Source: Cyanoderma ruficeps
Lineage: Eukaryota; Chordata; Aves; Passeriformes; Timaliidae
Direction: 5' to 3'
Length of the DNA: 64,000 bases
Assembly (NCBI GenBank): GCA_008694505.1
Contig: VZDJ01007747.1
Location: forward strand, 43,144,370 to 43,208,369
Shown: piece by piece, positions 23,821-37,112 of the stretch
Numbering within the stretch: position 1 is the first letter of the stretch
How the letters are laid out: the number at the start of each line of letters is the position of its first letter
Position numbers and translations under genes: made by a program
Notes under the pieces: model-generated
The model's database searches: none
The model's input: the letters and a program-made list of their open reading frames with translations, nothing else
Told to the model about the DNA's origin: nothing

Positions 23821-26448
23821 TTATGAAAACTCAAATCAGCTTCAATAACATCAAAATTCAACTTATAGAATTATGGATGATCAGTATTAACATAAAAAGA
23901 TTTCTGAGGGAAGAGACCCCTTTGATCTATCAGACAAAAGTATAATGAGACACTCTGGTTGGAAGCTGGAGGGAGATATATTCAGAACAGAAATAAGGGA
24001 AACATTTTAAGGATGAATGAAATTAAAATTGGAACATTATACTTGGGTGGACAGTGAATATTTCATTCCCTGACATTCTCGAATCAGTAGTTTTCTAGAA
24101 GAAATGCATTCACACATTTACAAATTGTTATGGGTTTGATACAGGAATTACCCTACTAAGGAAGAAAATAAATAGGCAGATTTGGAATATTTGTTAAATA
24201 TCTGTTCATAAATGCAATATCCTTTTACTAATCTAATTTTTGCTTTTCCTTGTACATTTTCCTCATTATAGTCATGAGAACAACTGCCCACGTTTTTAGG
24301 TTTGGGTTTTTTCCCTCACTCCTTACCTACAGCAACAGAATAATTGGTAACTCTGTTGAAGAGATTTCATCATCAGTGAAGGAGCTGTGGTAAGGGACAC
24401 AGGTTTTTACTGGGGTTACTATTCCATGACACCAAAACTAGCAACTGACATTTAATACTGGGGATGATGACACACCAGCCTTAGAGGATGTGATTTTTGT
24501 TTCCAAGACAGAGTAACTATTTTGTAAGGTGAGCTTGGGAGGTAGAGATATGGTAAATAATATCTGCAGTGGTTAAAATTAAGGAATGGAGATATCATGC
24601 TAGCAGAATCACTTCAAAAAGTTGGATTTCTTCCTCGAATGGTTTGCTGGTGAAATTCTCTTCAACTGAAGACCCTCTGCCTCTCTTCCTGTTGAGCATT
24701 TGAATAATCTCATCACACAACAATTTCATGTGCAGCCTGTGAAGTTACACATGGAAGCAAATTCATGTGTAACAAACAAAATATTTCTCTTAATGTTCAT
24801 TCTTTCTTACATTCTCTCTAATTTTGCATTGAGATGCTGGCCAACACTAAAGGAATCCCACAAAAATAAAAGGACAGTTTTATCCTACCTGTAGTCAATT
24901 TCCCCATGTGCAAGTCTGTGTATATTTACATGAAAAACATTGAAATTGGCTGCACTCAGGTTGAGTGCCACGAAAGACAAACAATACGTTATCCTTGATT
25001 TGCTTATATAGAAATAAGACCAGAACTCATCTTAAAATCAAGAAATTCAAGCATCACTGACAAAAAGGGGGTTTTAATATCTCCTAAACACGGCAGGAAA
25101 CAGATGAGACCCAAATGTGGAGCTGCTTATTCTGGGGATGATTTTTTATTTCACTTTCTTTCTTCCTTGCCCCTGTGAGCTGTTCTTGAACCAGAAACAG
25201 CACTTGGGAGGGTCACAGGCTTGAACTGCTTTCTCTTTACACGTTTCAGTTAATGTTCCTTTGAGTGGGGAAAAAACTGAATCTGCTGATCCCAGGGTTG
25301 AGCAGGCTTAGATTGATGCCTCTATTCTTTGTGCCAGCAAGTGACCTTAATTCACATATTCCATCTATTTTAATATATGGTATTATTTACTGCACTGACT
25401 CAGTGTAGTACTTTTTAAATATTTATGAAAGCAGCCTTTACATACATAGCAGTGATGTTTATCCTTTGGCTGGTGCCAGGGAATGAGCAGTGCATGGCTT
25501 GAACAATGAGTTTGGTTTATGCAGAATTTATTGCTTTTCTTTTTTATCTCTTTCGTGCCACAGACAGAAGCTTTCATCTGTTATAAAGTACAATACTGTT
25601 TTCTCCACATGATAGTATTACTACCTTACCAGATCTTTTTTCCTATTTTTTTCCTAACCCACCCTGTCATTCCTGGGGTTTTTTTGGGTTTTTTTGTTTG
25701 CTTGTTTGGTGTTTTTTTTAATTTTTATTTTTTGTTAATGGAACACAAATATTTTACTATTTTCTTGATGTCCCATGTTCTACTAATATTTTAAGAGTGT
25801 CACGCTCCATTTAAGTGTCAGGATGAAGACATCTAGCGTAATCTCTTTTTCCTGTGAGTGCTTCTGACTTCTTTTTTTGTCTGTATAATTCTGTCTTGCA
25901 AGGAGCCTTTTGCAAACTAATGTTCTTAAGAACACTGGAGATGAAAACAGCTCATCTATGGCGTTACAGAGAAATGAAACTGGCAGTGGGTGAATGGCTG
26001 GGGAAGTGAGATATTAGAAAGAAAAAAGAATTAATCTAACCACAGTGAAGCAGTCAAAAGCTTATAGCTGAAATGAGGGATAATGAATTAAAAATGAGTG
26101 ATGTGTGTTTCTTCTGAGTGAGGTAAATTCTGGTTGGAGCTTCCAGACTGACAGTCCTGAAGGATTTGTCTGTGAAAAGGATGCTGAGTCTGGAAAAGTG
26201 CAAGGTTTTCCCCAACCCTGGTCATTCGACCTGCCCAAGGAAGGTTTTCTGCCTGAATTCAGTCTGTCTCTTGGGGATTTGGATCTATCAGGCATTGATC
26301 AGAAATGGTCAATTAATTTCATATAAAAAAATCACCTGTGAGTTGTAATTGATGGTGGTTATTTACATCCCACTTCACAGGCTGGTGTCTCTGAGGTGAT
26401 GCTAAACCTTTGTTGAGGTGCAAAGAAATAGAAACAAAGGGAATGACC

Positions 26449-26490
26449 ACAACAACAACAACTAAAATAATAATAACAGCAATAATATAT
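26449..26490. repeat. (AAC)n/(AAT)n compound microsatellite
   Basis: AAC trinucleotides pass into AAT trinucleotides with interruptions. Confidence 0.8.
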
Positions 26491-27634
26491 TGTTTTATTT
26501 ACGAGGAACTTTGGGAATAAGCATCTCATGGTGATAGAAATAAATGTGGGTGATATTTGAAAACCACAATTTTAACTTTACCTAGTAAGTTTGTTTGCCA
26601 GAGTGGTGCTGGACATTTCAACAAAATGTATTGAAGGTAACACCTCAAGTTTTAACATTTCACCATAAAAATGTAAAAATGCCCGATATACTAAAATAAC
26701 TGTCTATGTATGGAAACCAGGAGCATGGATAATTACATTTTACAGTCTGAAACTGTGGGTAATTATTTCATTAAATTTGCAAAACTGTGAGTGCTACTGC
26801 TGCTCTGTCCTGTGATCATTCTCCACATTCCACTGGCCCTTTCAAATCCCTTCCCATTGGGAAGAACAATAATTTTTTACATGAAGCCTAAAAAGCCCCA
26901 GATACTTTTCCTTCACCTGCTGGATCACAGCTCTGCGCAGTTGATTATTCTGTTGGCAAAAAGATAAAAGAGACGAGCTGGAGAAACATATTTAAAATGA
27001 AAATCTTGAACTAGAAAAAGAAAAATAACTTTTCCAGGAAAAGTGGCATAACTCTGCAATTTGTAAAAAGCCATTAAGGGAACTATAAACCATTGTTCAT
27101 TTTTATTTCTGTTTCATTCCTTCTTTCTGTTTTGGTAGGAAAGAAATCAATTTAACAATGCAGATTCATTCTACATTTACATAAAATTTTTCGCAAACCT
27201 GATTTTTAACGCTAGAATTAAATATATTTTGCAGTTAGGAATTACTGTAATGTTATTTCTGTATGTAAATAGGCACTGGATGAATTATTAACTAGTTTAT
27301 GACTAAAAATAATCAAAAGCAACAAATTTATACTAAAGGGCCTGCACAGCAGAAATATTTGATCTTCTGTACTTGTAAAACTTCCATCACCATGCAGATA
27401 ATTTTTGATAATTTGGGATAACAGGTATTCATTCTGCAAGTGGAGTCATTTTCTGCAGCTAAAAGAACAAGGACATCTAGAAAAAATATAATTTCCAGGA
27501 TCACAAATAAAACAAACCCAAGGTTTCCCCTTTTGACTTTTTCACCTTTTGGTTTCTTTAACTTGGGGAATCCACAAACTTAATCATAACGCTTTCTTCT
27601 GCAATATTTGATACTTCTATGGTTATCTTTTTGT

Positions 27635-27662
27635 CTTGTTTGTTTTGTTTGTTTGTTTGTTG
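27635..27662. repeat. (GTTT)n microsatellite
   Basis: About six GTTT units, one interrupted. Confidence 0.85.
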
Positions 27663-30600
27663 ACTTTCTATGATTAAAGCCACGTCTTGAAACAACCACC
27701 AAAATTCCTCACACTCTGTACTCCAGCTGTACCTGTCCTCACAAACACAAACACAAGTTTGAAACTATATTTATCCATAATCCTGTGACTGTGTAAAGCA
27801 CATAAATCATAAAGTGCCACTAACTTTGAACAGTTTACCTAAAAATTAAGAACGTGTTTGCCAAAAATGTACTATGACTATTAAGAAAGTAATACCACAG
27901 TTTCTTGTATCCAAAGCCTATTCCATACATAACTGAGGTTTATTGACTAGGGACACAACATTCATACATTCTGATCTCTCTGCTGGTAGTTTGGGGTGAA
28001 TCTGAAAAAGAAAAAAAAATAATACAAAAGTATCTAGAAATAATANAAAGAGTGGCTAAAGCCTGAAAATTGAGCTCTTTTCTCACTTTATGGCTGATAA
28101 GAAATGCCATCAGCTGTGCAGGAAAGCTTAGGAAATAAGGGATTTTTAAAGCAAAATCTGAGCATCAACAGAAATCATCATTACCTTGTCTGCCATAGTG
28201 AACAGTATTACTGCTGAAACAACTATATAAAAAAACTAAATAAGTTTCCCTGAAGACAAGACCCAAGCCTTGCAATTTCCCTGTCATATGCAAGATTATC
28301 ATCTCCTCATAAATATCCTACAGGGAAGCCAAGGGATCTCAGTCTGGTCACGTTTTATGGATGTGCACCATATGGATGAAGGGGAAATGTCTATACTGAC
28401 AAAAGAAATCACTGAACAAACAAAATGTTATCTCTGGGGTGCAAAGACAGACAAATTTACATAAGAAATGAGTCACAAAGTTTAAGAAGAAGGTTAATTT
28501 AGTATTTCAAAAGTTTATCCAAGAACATGATCAGTTCCATGAGCTAAAGTCTCCAAGATTAGAAGGCTCTTTAAATGATATTAGCAGATTTAACGAGAAG
28601 ATTTTAGGGAATTAATATAGGCCTCACTGAATAAATTCAATGAGCACTGCATTCTTGCTTTACATTCTGTAAATGCAACAAAAAAGGCTTAATGATAGTG
28701 GATGCTTTCACAAACCAGAGCCCTGCTCTTATGGAAAATGACCCCAAAGTTAATTGCAAGCATAAAATATTTTGTATCTCTTGCCAAATATTTGCCTAAG
28801 AGGTGTCTTTGTTTTGGATAGACTCCTTAACATCTCTTCACTGTGCTCTTTTACAATTCATATATAAGTACCCATAAACTATAGAAATATGGATAAATTA
28901 ACCAAATATTAATCTGAATATAATCTCAATACACTCGGAATGAGAGGCCTGTATCTTTTCATGTTTGCTTATCACTAAGTGTGATTAATGATATCAGTGA
29001 TTCTGAGAAGGTTTGAAGGTCTAAGTGTTGCAAACAATGCAAAAACATTTGAGCCTCGTTGAGCCTGCCCATAACTATCTGATCCAGAAACTGGGTTGGA
29101 AATTTGATAAACAAACTCTCCCAGGAAAGCTTCAGATTTCAGTTTCCTAATATATTTTTCAATGCCCAATTTAATATTATTTCCATTCTTAATATCTTTA
29201 ATTCATTTTTTGAACTTCATCCTTTGGGAGGGTATTTTTTTTTACATAGATGCACTAAAAAAATCAGTGTGTTTGGACATGGAAGTTTTATCCTTCCCTC
29301 TGGTGTTGTTACAGATGCATGACACAAAGATAAATAAATGTCATCTAAGTCCCAAAGGACCATCTACTCTGGATTCTCGAGCCTGTCTTTGCTCCTGAAA
29401 GAATGACAAATTAAGATTGCTAGAAGTGTTATGAATGAAGAAAACAAAGGGTCAATAGCCTTGGCCACAGAATGTGTGTGAGCCTTCAACAACATTTTCT
29501 AGCACCCACAAAGCAGCACTTTGGCCTTGGAATTGAGTTCCAAGCTTCCTTTGTATTCTCAGGGATCCACGTGCTTGTTCCAGCCTGCCTCGAACTTTGG
29601 CTGTGCTGCCAAACTTCTCTGGGGTTCATCCTGGCATCACCTACCTTTTTCAGCAAAAGAGAAATTCCTTGTTCACACCCCCTCATTCCTCTGCTTCTTG
29701 GTATTCTTGAAGAGCCTACACCAACTCTTTTCACAGTTTTAAAAGTTTCAAGTTTTTAGATGGCCCAGTCAGATTCTGATGTATCACAGACCACTGTAAT
29801 GTCGTCAAATTATCTTCTGACAGACATAAATCACTTTTTATTCATCCTCTCGAGTGACTCTGAAGATTTCAGAAGACTGAGGAATTGTCACAGTTTTTGT
29901 AGTTCATTGTAATTATTTTCCGTGTTAAGGGTTTGCGCTTTGTTTTGAATTTATATCGACCCATTTCTAAATTTCAACAATTATGCATGATTAAAGGTTC
30001 TTTAGCACTTGGCATTTTCTTCAGAGAGAGCATTTATGTGCTCTAATGAAGCCAGTTCTCAATCTCCTTGTGAAAATCCAAATATTTATCACTCTCTGGC
30101 ATTTCTTATGTCTTCAAAAGCCTTTATTTGTGCCTGCTCCCTGCTCATTTCTTCATCTATTTAATATCCATCTAAAATCACTGAGCATTCTCACTGGGTA
30201 CACAGTATTGCAATATTGGGCTCACAGATGTCACAGGAAAGCTACTGTTAACTTTCATTTTTAATGAATTAATCTCTGCTTTGTACATCAGGAATCACAG
30301 TCACACCATTGCACAGAAAGCTTGATTTTATTGACTGCAGAACTCTTAGATCCTTGTAGTTCCTTAAATTTCCAGCACTCATTCTGCACCACTGACATTC
30401 ATTGCTCCATGGTCTGGAGCAAAATACTTCATTCAGCTGTGCTGACACGTGATTTGTTTGAGAGATCCAAAATTATCAAGTGAAACAAAGCTCTTTGTGT
30501 GACTGATGCAACCCTTTTTTTATTTAATAGAGCACAAATCCCTGGGTCATCCCCAGATTCCACCAGGAGTAAACACAGGTCTGTCTCGGGGTGACTGATT

Positions 30601-31545
30601 GTCACATTCCCCGTCTCTCAGGAATATTTGCAGTGAACATCTCCATCTCAGTGTTTTCTTTCACCTCAATCTTTCTGACTGTGAATTTAACCTACAAGAA
30701 CTCCAGGAGCTCCTCCTCGGTCTGACAAGAGAATGGCACAAGGGATGAAACATTTGTTGGGGTCTCTAGATAACACCACAGTGATGAATAACTTCACATT
30801 TGCATTTTTATCAAGACTAAGAAGAATTTTGTCCTCTCCACTTGGCACTGCTCTGACAAACCAGACCTATCAAGAAGTCTCCTGGATGAAGTTATGTGTG
30901 GCATCAATAAATACAGAGAAGCACATTTGCTTCACCATTGCAACCCTTAAAAGCTTGGGAGAGAAAACTGCATCAGCAGCAGCTGAAAACAGGTGGAATC
31001 ACGGCTCACTTACCTTTTTTTTCTGAATTAAATTTAGTTCCATTAAAAGTCCATGAAATGCTGCATCACTGCAACCACGAGGTAAAACTCAGTCCTGCTA
31101 AAGATTTGGTTTTTTTTGCTTTGTTCCATAATTTTATCTTTTACACCTCAGCCATCAGGACACACAAATGACCTTACAGATATGCAAGTCACAGAGAGCA
31201 TCTGGCAGCTTTGTGCTCAACCACCCTTCACAGCAGGTATCACTCACAAAATAATATAAGCACACCTTGGGGCACTGCTGTTTGCACCAGCAGCTGCATT
31301 AATCTCTCTATGAGGAATACAGATTTTCACGGATTTTACTTGGCTATAAAACTTACTTTCATGCTGGCTCTGCCTGACTGTCATGAAGTTTTTAAAACAT
31401 ATTTTAAAATAGAAAATAAAACTGACAGATTTCAAAGAACAAGAGCACCAGCTGTATGCAAGTATCGAAATCAGGCAAGTTCTTGAATTCAGTGCACAGC
31501 CTGAGTTATAGGACATTTTATTATTTATTTTCTAGGCAAAATGAT

Positions 31546-31722
31546 AAAATCATAGAACAACAGGATGGTTTGGGTTGGGAGGGATCTTAAAGATCATCCA
31601 ATTCCAACTCTGTGCCATGGGCAGGGACACTTTCATCTATCCCAGGTTGCTCCAAGCCCCTTCCAGCCTGGCCTTGGACACTTCCAGGAGCCCAGGGGCA
31701 GCCACAGCTTGTCTGGGATGTT
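31546..31722 (-). mobile_element. CR1 LINE 3' end, minus strand
   Basis: Reads as reversed CR1: 'aaaatcatagaacaacagga', 'tggtttgggttgggagggat', 'cttaaagatcatccaattcc', 'gggcagggacactttc', 'tatcccaggttgctccaagc', 'ccttccagcctggccttgga' and 'gcagccacagctt'. It is the same subfamily type as the fragment at 14003-14130. The plus-strand frames of 113 and 77 codons here are readings of the repeat. Confidence 0.94.
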
Positions 31723-34412
31723 TGTTCATGTTTTGTTATCAGCTGTTCTACAGTCACAGAGTAATTTTACATTTGCTACAGCAGAGTGGCTCTCTTGACT
31801 TCCAGGACCTTGATTTGTCCAGCAAAAGTGGGCTCCATCAGACTGAACCTGAATTTGCTTCTGTAATTATGACTCTCATCAGATCTGCCCTGGCTGTGAT
31901 CTTAACAGAGCCCTAAGAGCTATTTGGATGAGGTTTCTGCTCACCAGTTCTTTATAATGTTATTTTTTCCGTTCTTTGTGGCTGCTATGAATTCAGTTTG
32001 TTTGCCAAACCCACCCGGTGTCATTTGGGACACTCAGGGACACTCAGTGTGGCTCGCAGCCACGAGTCCAGAGGATGTGTGTTTTTCTCCACGCTGTCTA
32101 AACTTGAGGAGATGCCACAGCTCTGCTGCTGTGTCTGGAGTGGCTCCAGATCCCTGGTTTGCAGCAACTGCCTCCAGACTCTCACAGACATCTATTTTAG
32201 ATGTAGCGGAATCTGCAAGCTGAGGCCCACCCCAAAATTTGGATGTTTTGCCTAAATCAAAAGAAGTACTAAACTGTGTAGTGAAAAAAATAGCAGGAAC
32301 TTTTGGCCTAATTCTGGTTGTAGCCTGATTTTTGAGTCAGGAAGTGTTTTAGTGCTCATTTTCCCCCACTGAATATGTGGAATGGGGGATATTCCCAACA
32401 CTGACTACTGTTCATTCCTTAATTAAAAAGCTCCACTTCCCAGTGGCTGTGTGTTTGCACATTTATTCTGGTTGGAGTAACTAAAAAATAGTCACCAGCA
32501 GATAGAAAGCACAATATATTTGGTTTCCTTAAATGACCCATCTTCCTGGGACATTTCTGAATAGTCACAGCCTCTTATTGTGACCAGTAAAAAAGGTTAA
32601 AAGAACTTATGCTTAAAAATACCAGAGTTGTGATTAGGATTTTTTTGCATGAGCCTTTTTTCTGGGTGGCTGCATGACTGGGATTTTCCCCCGAAAGTCT
32701 TGCTATAAATGAGCTTCAAAGTCACATGTGAATGAAGAGATAAGAGACAAGGTTATTTTGGAGAGTGGAAAGTAGTGTATTGCTCTTCCCTACATAAAAT
32801 CACAGTTCAGCAAATCAGGCTACTGGGGTCTGGAAGAAAAGTCTTTCTTTCCTTTCTCCCCATTCTCTTCTCACTTGCCTCTCTATAAAAATCCTCCAAA
32901 ACTTCCCTGAAGTTAATGAAATGTCACCAGAGTAAAAGGAATCAATTTCAGGCCATTTATGTTGTCTCACATTTGATCTTCTTCTTGATGTTTTACTTGT
33001 CTTTGTCTTCCTTTCTTATTTCCCAGGAGAACAAAATAAGCAGGATCAGAGCCCAGTTCACTGGATTTTTTACGCCAGCATAAAGCCATTTATTTCAGTG
33101 CTTTATGCGGGTATGAAATTTGATTTATAATGTTTGGATGTGCACATCCACGAAGTTATAAGTTACAAAGGAAGCACGTTAGAGAGAAGGTAATGAGATG
33201 AGATTCATGATGTTATTTTTCAACTTAAAGTTTGTTAAGGATTTGTTTCTTATTAAATGCCTGAGAGGCAGTGTATCAAATTTAAGATTTCAGAATTGAA
33301 ATACAGAAAGATCTCTAACTGTCATAACAAGACTGGATAAAGTATCAATAATTTCTGTTTTGAATGCAATCTGAAATTGAATTTCTTTCATTCTATGACA
33401 AAGTTGATAACAGCAAAATGAAACATTCCAATAATGTACATTCCATATTCCTGAGAATAAATATGATTTCTTTGTTGAACAGCCCGGAAATTGGCACATT
33501 TCATGTACAGAGACATTAAAGTATTAAAGTAAGCAGTGATTTGCAATCAGAGTAGACTAGAACTTCAAATTAAAATTACATTACTAATACGGTCCATTGC
33601 ATCTGCCATTCTTTGCATTATTACCTTCAAAGTTCCATTCTCTTTTGGTTTTGTTTATGCAGTTTTTGTTCGTGTTCAAGTAGTTTAAAATGCAAGTCAA
33701 GCAATGTATTCCAGACACAATCTAGCTTTGGTATTCCACAGATGCAACACTGCCCTGAAATGTTTTTGAACAATCTTTCTAATGTAGGTACAAACAAAAT
33801 CCCTTCTCCTGATGCTGGCTGTGCCACCAGTTACACTCAGCAGGACTGGAATAGTAACCAGAGGAGAACTCTATTTGCTTTAAGACAGAAAAACTAAACT
33901 ACAGCTATAAGACTTAGCTTTGATTAATTTCTGGAGACCAGATCTGGTTAATATTTCAATAAAAATGCTTCAAAGGAAAACACAAGTCTGGGGAAAAAAA
34001 AATGGAGGACATATTCTGAATAAGTTTTGCCTTTAGAATCCAACCTAGAGCACAGAGTAATGAAAAATTAAGTTTTAAGCATACTTGGTTTGGGTAGACT
34101 TTTGGTGAAGTGCTTTACTCTGTATTTCTAAAGGACAAGACAAAACACAAGCTTTATAATTCTCATCACCAAAGCCTACTTGAATAATACAAAACAATCA
34201 TATGCAAAAAAAAAAAAAAATACAATAAACAAACCCCAACCTCAAAGGATTTGGAGAAATTATCTGATGGCATCTGCTACGCTGCCACTTCCAAAAGGTG
34301 AATCATTTAGCATTCTGCCAATGCAGACTCTGTAGAAAACTTTCTTTGAATATCTCTATTCATCTGGTGGATATGTTTTGTTAAACATTTAAAATATATC
34401 AAGCAAATTTAA
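31723..34412. other. Unique AT-rich non-coding sequence
   Basis: No transposon or gene recognised. The G+C-richer part at 31990-32220 carries overlapping plus-strand frames (99 and 85 codons) without a known domain. Confidence 0.5.
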
Positions 34413-34557
34413 CCTTTTTTGGGGTTTTATTTTTGTTGTTGTTGTTTTTTTGTGGGGGTTTTTTGGTGGGTTTTTTGTTTGTTTGTTTGTTTGTTTGGCT
34501 GGTTGGTTTTTGGTTTGGGTTTTTTTTTTTCTTTGTTTTGTTTTTTGTTTTTGTTTC
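34413..34557. repeat. T/G-rich low-complexity tract with (GTTT)n
   Basis: Long T-runs broken by GGGG, GTTG and GTTT units. The two overlapping plus-strand frames (108 and 131 codons) start in this tract, where they encode hydrophobic Phe/Gly/Val/Leu strings that only mimic membrane segments. Confidence 0.92.
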
Positions 34558-36393
34558 CCCTGCAGGGCAAGTTACTGTTTCCTTATTTAAAATATTCTGG
34601 CCCCAAAGAAACTTGGCATTTAAACATGTGCATAACTTTAAACACAAGCTTAAAGACAATGACTTCTCATGTGCTTGGGTACCTTACTGGGCTGGGACCT
34701 ATAGCCTCGTCCACTTTCAAACTGTCTTTTCATTCATTTTATTGAGATTATATTGGATGCTGTACGAATTTATTTCACCATTGTCATCTCCCAGAATTTC
34801 TCCCTGGGGACTGAGAGCAAATACTTGAGATTCAACATGTGTTGCTTATCACTTTCAATTAGAAAATATGCCATGTTTCCTATCTTCCTGATCTTTGAAT
34901 GGGTGAACACAGAAAGATTTCCCACAGGATGCCTTTCAGATTTAAATCTCACCTTCTAGAGATGCTCAGATGAGGATTTGGTTTTCATTTGCTGTGAACA
35001 TTTCTGCCAGTAAAACTTTATTGTCTGGATGTGTGCAGAAAGTGAGCAGAAAGACGTGAGAATTTTGAAATCCCTGCTAAATCTCTTTTACATCTTCTGC
35101 AATGGCTGATGAACAGATGAGGGTTGGCTGCAAGAAACAGGCAGAGAATTTAATTTTGCCAGTCACATTTTTCAATGGATTAGTAGAAATTTCTCTAAAT
35201 CCTACAGTGCTGAGTACTGTACAAAGGCCAGTAGAGAAGAAAACCTTTCAAGATCCTGGGATTCAGTTCAGAGTGACAACAGAAATGGCAGCCAGTGCCA
35301 CACACACAAAGGAATTGAGGGAACTAAATGACAGATGACAGAAAATGTTTGAATATGCATTAAAGCTGGGAAAGTAGTAAGGCCATTTTCTGTTTAAACT
35401 CTGACGTTGCACGGATGAGAATTGTTAAAGAGCTGCCACATTCAGCATCGGTGGTTCAATTTCAGTGGTGAGAAAAGTGCCTGTGAAGTGTTACAAGCAC
35501 ACATGAGTTGTATGCTAAATGGTTACATTTGATGATAAAACTTGTGAGTAAATACATAAAAATGTTTTCAAAAGAAAAATTTCTCTCCAAGCTGGGATTA
35601 AATGAGATAGAGCTTATATTTATCCCTAGGCACAAACTTAACATACCACAAAATTCTATAGAAATAGTTACATGCCTAAATAATCAGTTCACTTTACAGA
35701 CAACCTTATAAATCATGTGGTGAGGATGTTTGTGTCTAAAAATGAAGGAAAATCCCTTCACACCTGAATAATTAGAAGCTGGAGCACAAGGCAAGATGGG
35801 GAGAAAAGATGAAGATCTGCATCTGTGGAAATAATATCCTAAAAGCTGGGTTATCAATCCAACAGGACAGATTCCCTAACACAAGAGCTACCTTTTAAAT
35901 TAGCTCCTGTAAATTAACCACCTCAACCAAACATTGGCAGGATCTTATCCCCATAATGCACAATAAAGTCTACACTATTAAAATTCTACTTGAGAAAACT
36001 TAGCTTGAGATAAGGCAGACATGAATGATCATTTAACATTAATCCTGATGACAACCATTTCCACTTTGCTATTGAAATTCCCTCCTTCCTACATTTTCAT
36101 TTCCAAATACAATGCAAACCATACGCTCTAATCAATCACTTATACATCCACCGTAATTTTTATTTAAAGCCCTGTATCTTAGATATATTAGCCAGTGAAA
36201 ATAATTTATCTTCCCTCTTGCTTTCCAGTCTCACTAAAGGACAGGAAAGGTAGAGTAAGGTAAGAGAGGTAACAGGTAAGATGTTAGCATGCACCCCACA
36301 CCCCCAACAAATGTTACCTATATAAGGAAAGAGTTTCAGTTTACCTTTAGACGTTTTAGGAAGTTTAACTAGAAAGTTCTGTGCCTTTCTCAT
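34558..36393. other. Unique AT-rich non-coding sequence
   Basis: Nothing recognised beyond short open frames without domains. Confidence 0.5.
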
Positions 36394-36774
36394 TGTAATT
36401 GGTTCAGTGCCAGCGCAGGAACATTGATGGGGCTTGGAAAGTGTAACTCAAAGGCTCTTGATGATCTCATTGGGCCAAGAGCCAAATAGCCCACCTGAAC
36501 TATTGAGTGTTAAAGAGAAACAACAAAGAAGTTCCATATTTTTTGAGGTGTTGTAGCAAGTAGGAGACTTGTCTCTATACTGTGCTCAGCTTTGCCTTTG
36601 CTTTTGTATTATTTTCTTTCTTTATTAAAACCTTTTTGCTTTTTCAAGACATACTTGATCGTGCCATCTCACTAACTGATTTTAGCCACTTCTCTGCAAG
36701 GGCTGGACCCTCAGAGGTATTGGGAATACCAAGAGTAAGAGAAGGAGTTTTAGGTTGAGTTGGTAGTTTCAACA
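36394..36774 (+). mobile_element. Degenerate solo LTR, same family as 14233-14590
   Basis: Starts TGTAATTGGTTCAG and may end at TTTCAACA (36774), giving TG...CA ends. It holds a T-rich stretch, the TTATTAAAAC block (ATTAAA at 36624-36629), and an 'aagggctggaccctcagag' block shared with the 14.5-kb copy. From memory this 3' part resembles songbird LTRs that continue 'attgggaata'. No internal retroviral genes follow and no clear target-site duplication is seen. Both copies face the same way, 22 kb apart, but with too low a mutual similarity and no proviral interior to be one provirus. Confidence 0.58.
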
Positions 36775-36997
36775 CCGACGTTTGCATGCCAAATTCATTC
36801 GGGGAAGAATCAAAGATGTTGACAAAAAATCAAGGTTTGTCCCAAGCCACAGATGTGTTTGTCTGGCACAGCATCACCTGAATGTGATTATATTGTTACA
36901 GACTATGTCTAAATCAGGATGAGCCACCTTGGCCACCTCTGCAAAGTGATTCCCCTTTCAGGTTTGTCTCATGTGGTGTCAGGTGGTCATGGAAACA

Positions 36998-37112
36998 CAA
37001 AATCACTGAATGGTTCGGGTTTGAAGGGATCCTGAAGACCACCCAGTTCCAGCTTCCCTGCTATTGGCAGGGACACCTTCCACTAGACCACGATCCTGCT
37101 GCTCAGGGTCTT
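36998..37112 (-). mobile_element. CR1 LINE 3' end, minus strand
   Basis: Diverged reversed CR1 terminus: 'aaatcactgaatggttcggg', 'ttgaagggatcctgaagacc', 'acccagttccagc' and 'ggcagggacaccttccacta'. Short and 5'-truncated. Confidence 0.88.

Larger units (their letters stand above)
23406..31545. other. Unique AT-rich non-coding sequence with scattered microsatellites
   Basis: More than 8 kb with no recognised transposon. It contains (AAT)n, (AAC)n and (GTTT)n tracts listed separately, a T/G-rich run at about 25675-25735, and a single N at 28046. Short open frames (up to 97 codons) are scattered on both strands without recognisable domains. Confidence 0.5.

Noticed and set aside
33027..33078. 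Acceptor-like TTCTTATTTCCCAG followed by a short open stretch
   Set aside because: The open frame meets a stop after about 18 codons and no donor follows.
34419..34828. Hydrophobic 108- and 131-codon frames resembling membrane proteins
   Set aside because: The hydrophobic start is the translation of a T/G-rich simple repeat. The rest has no domain.
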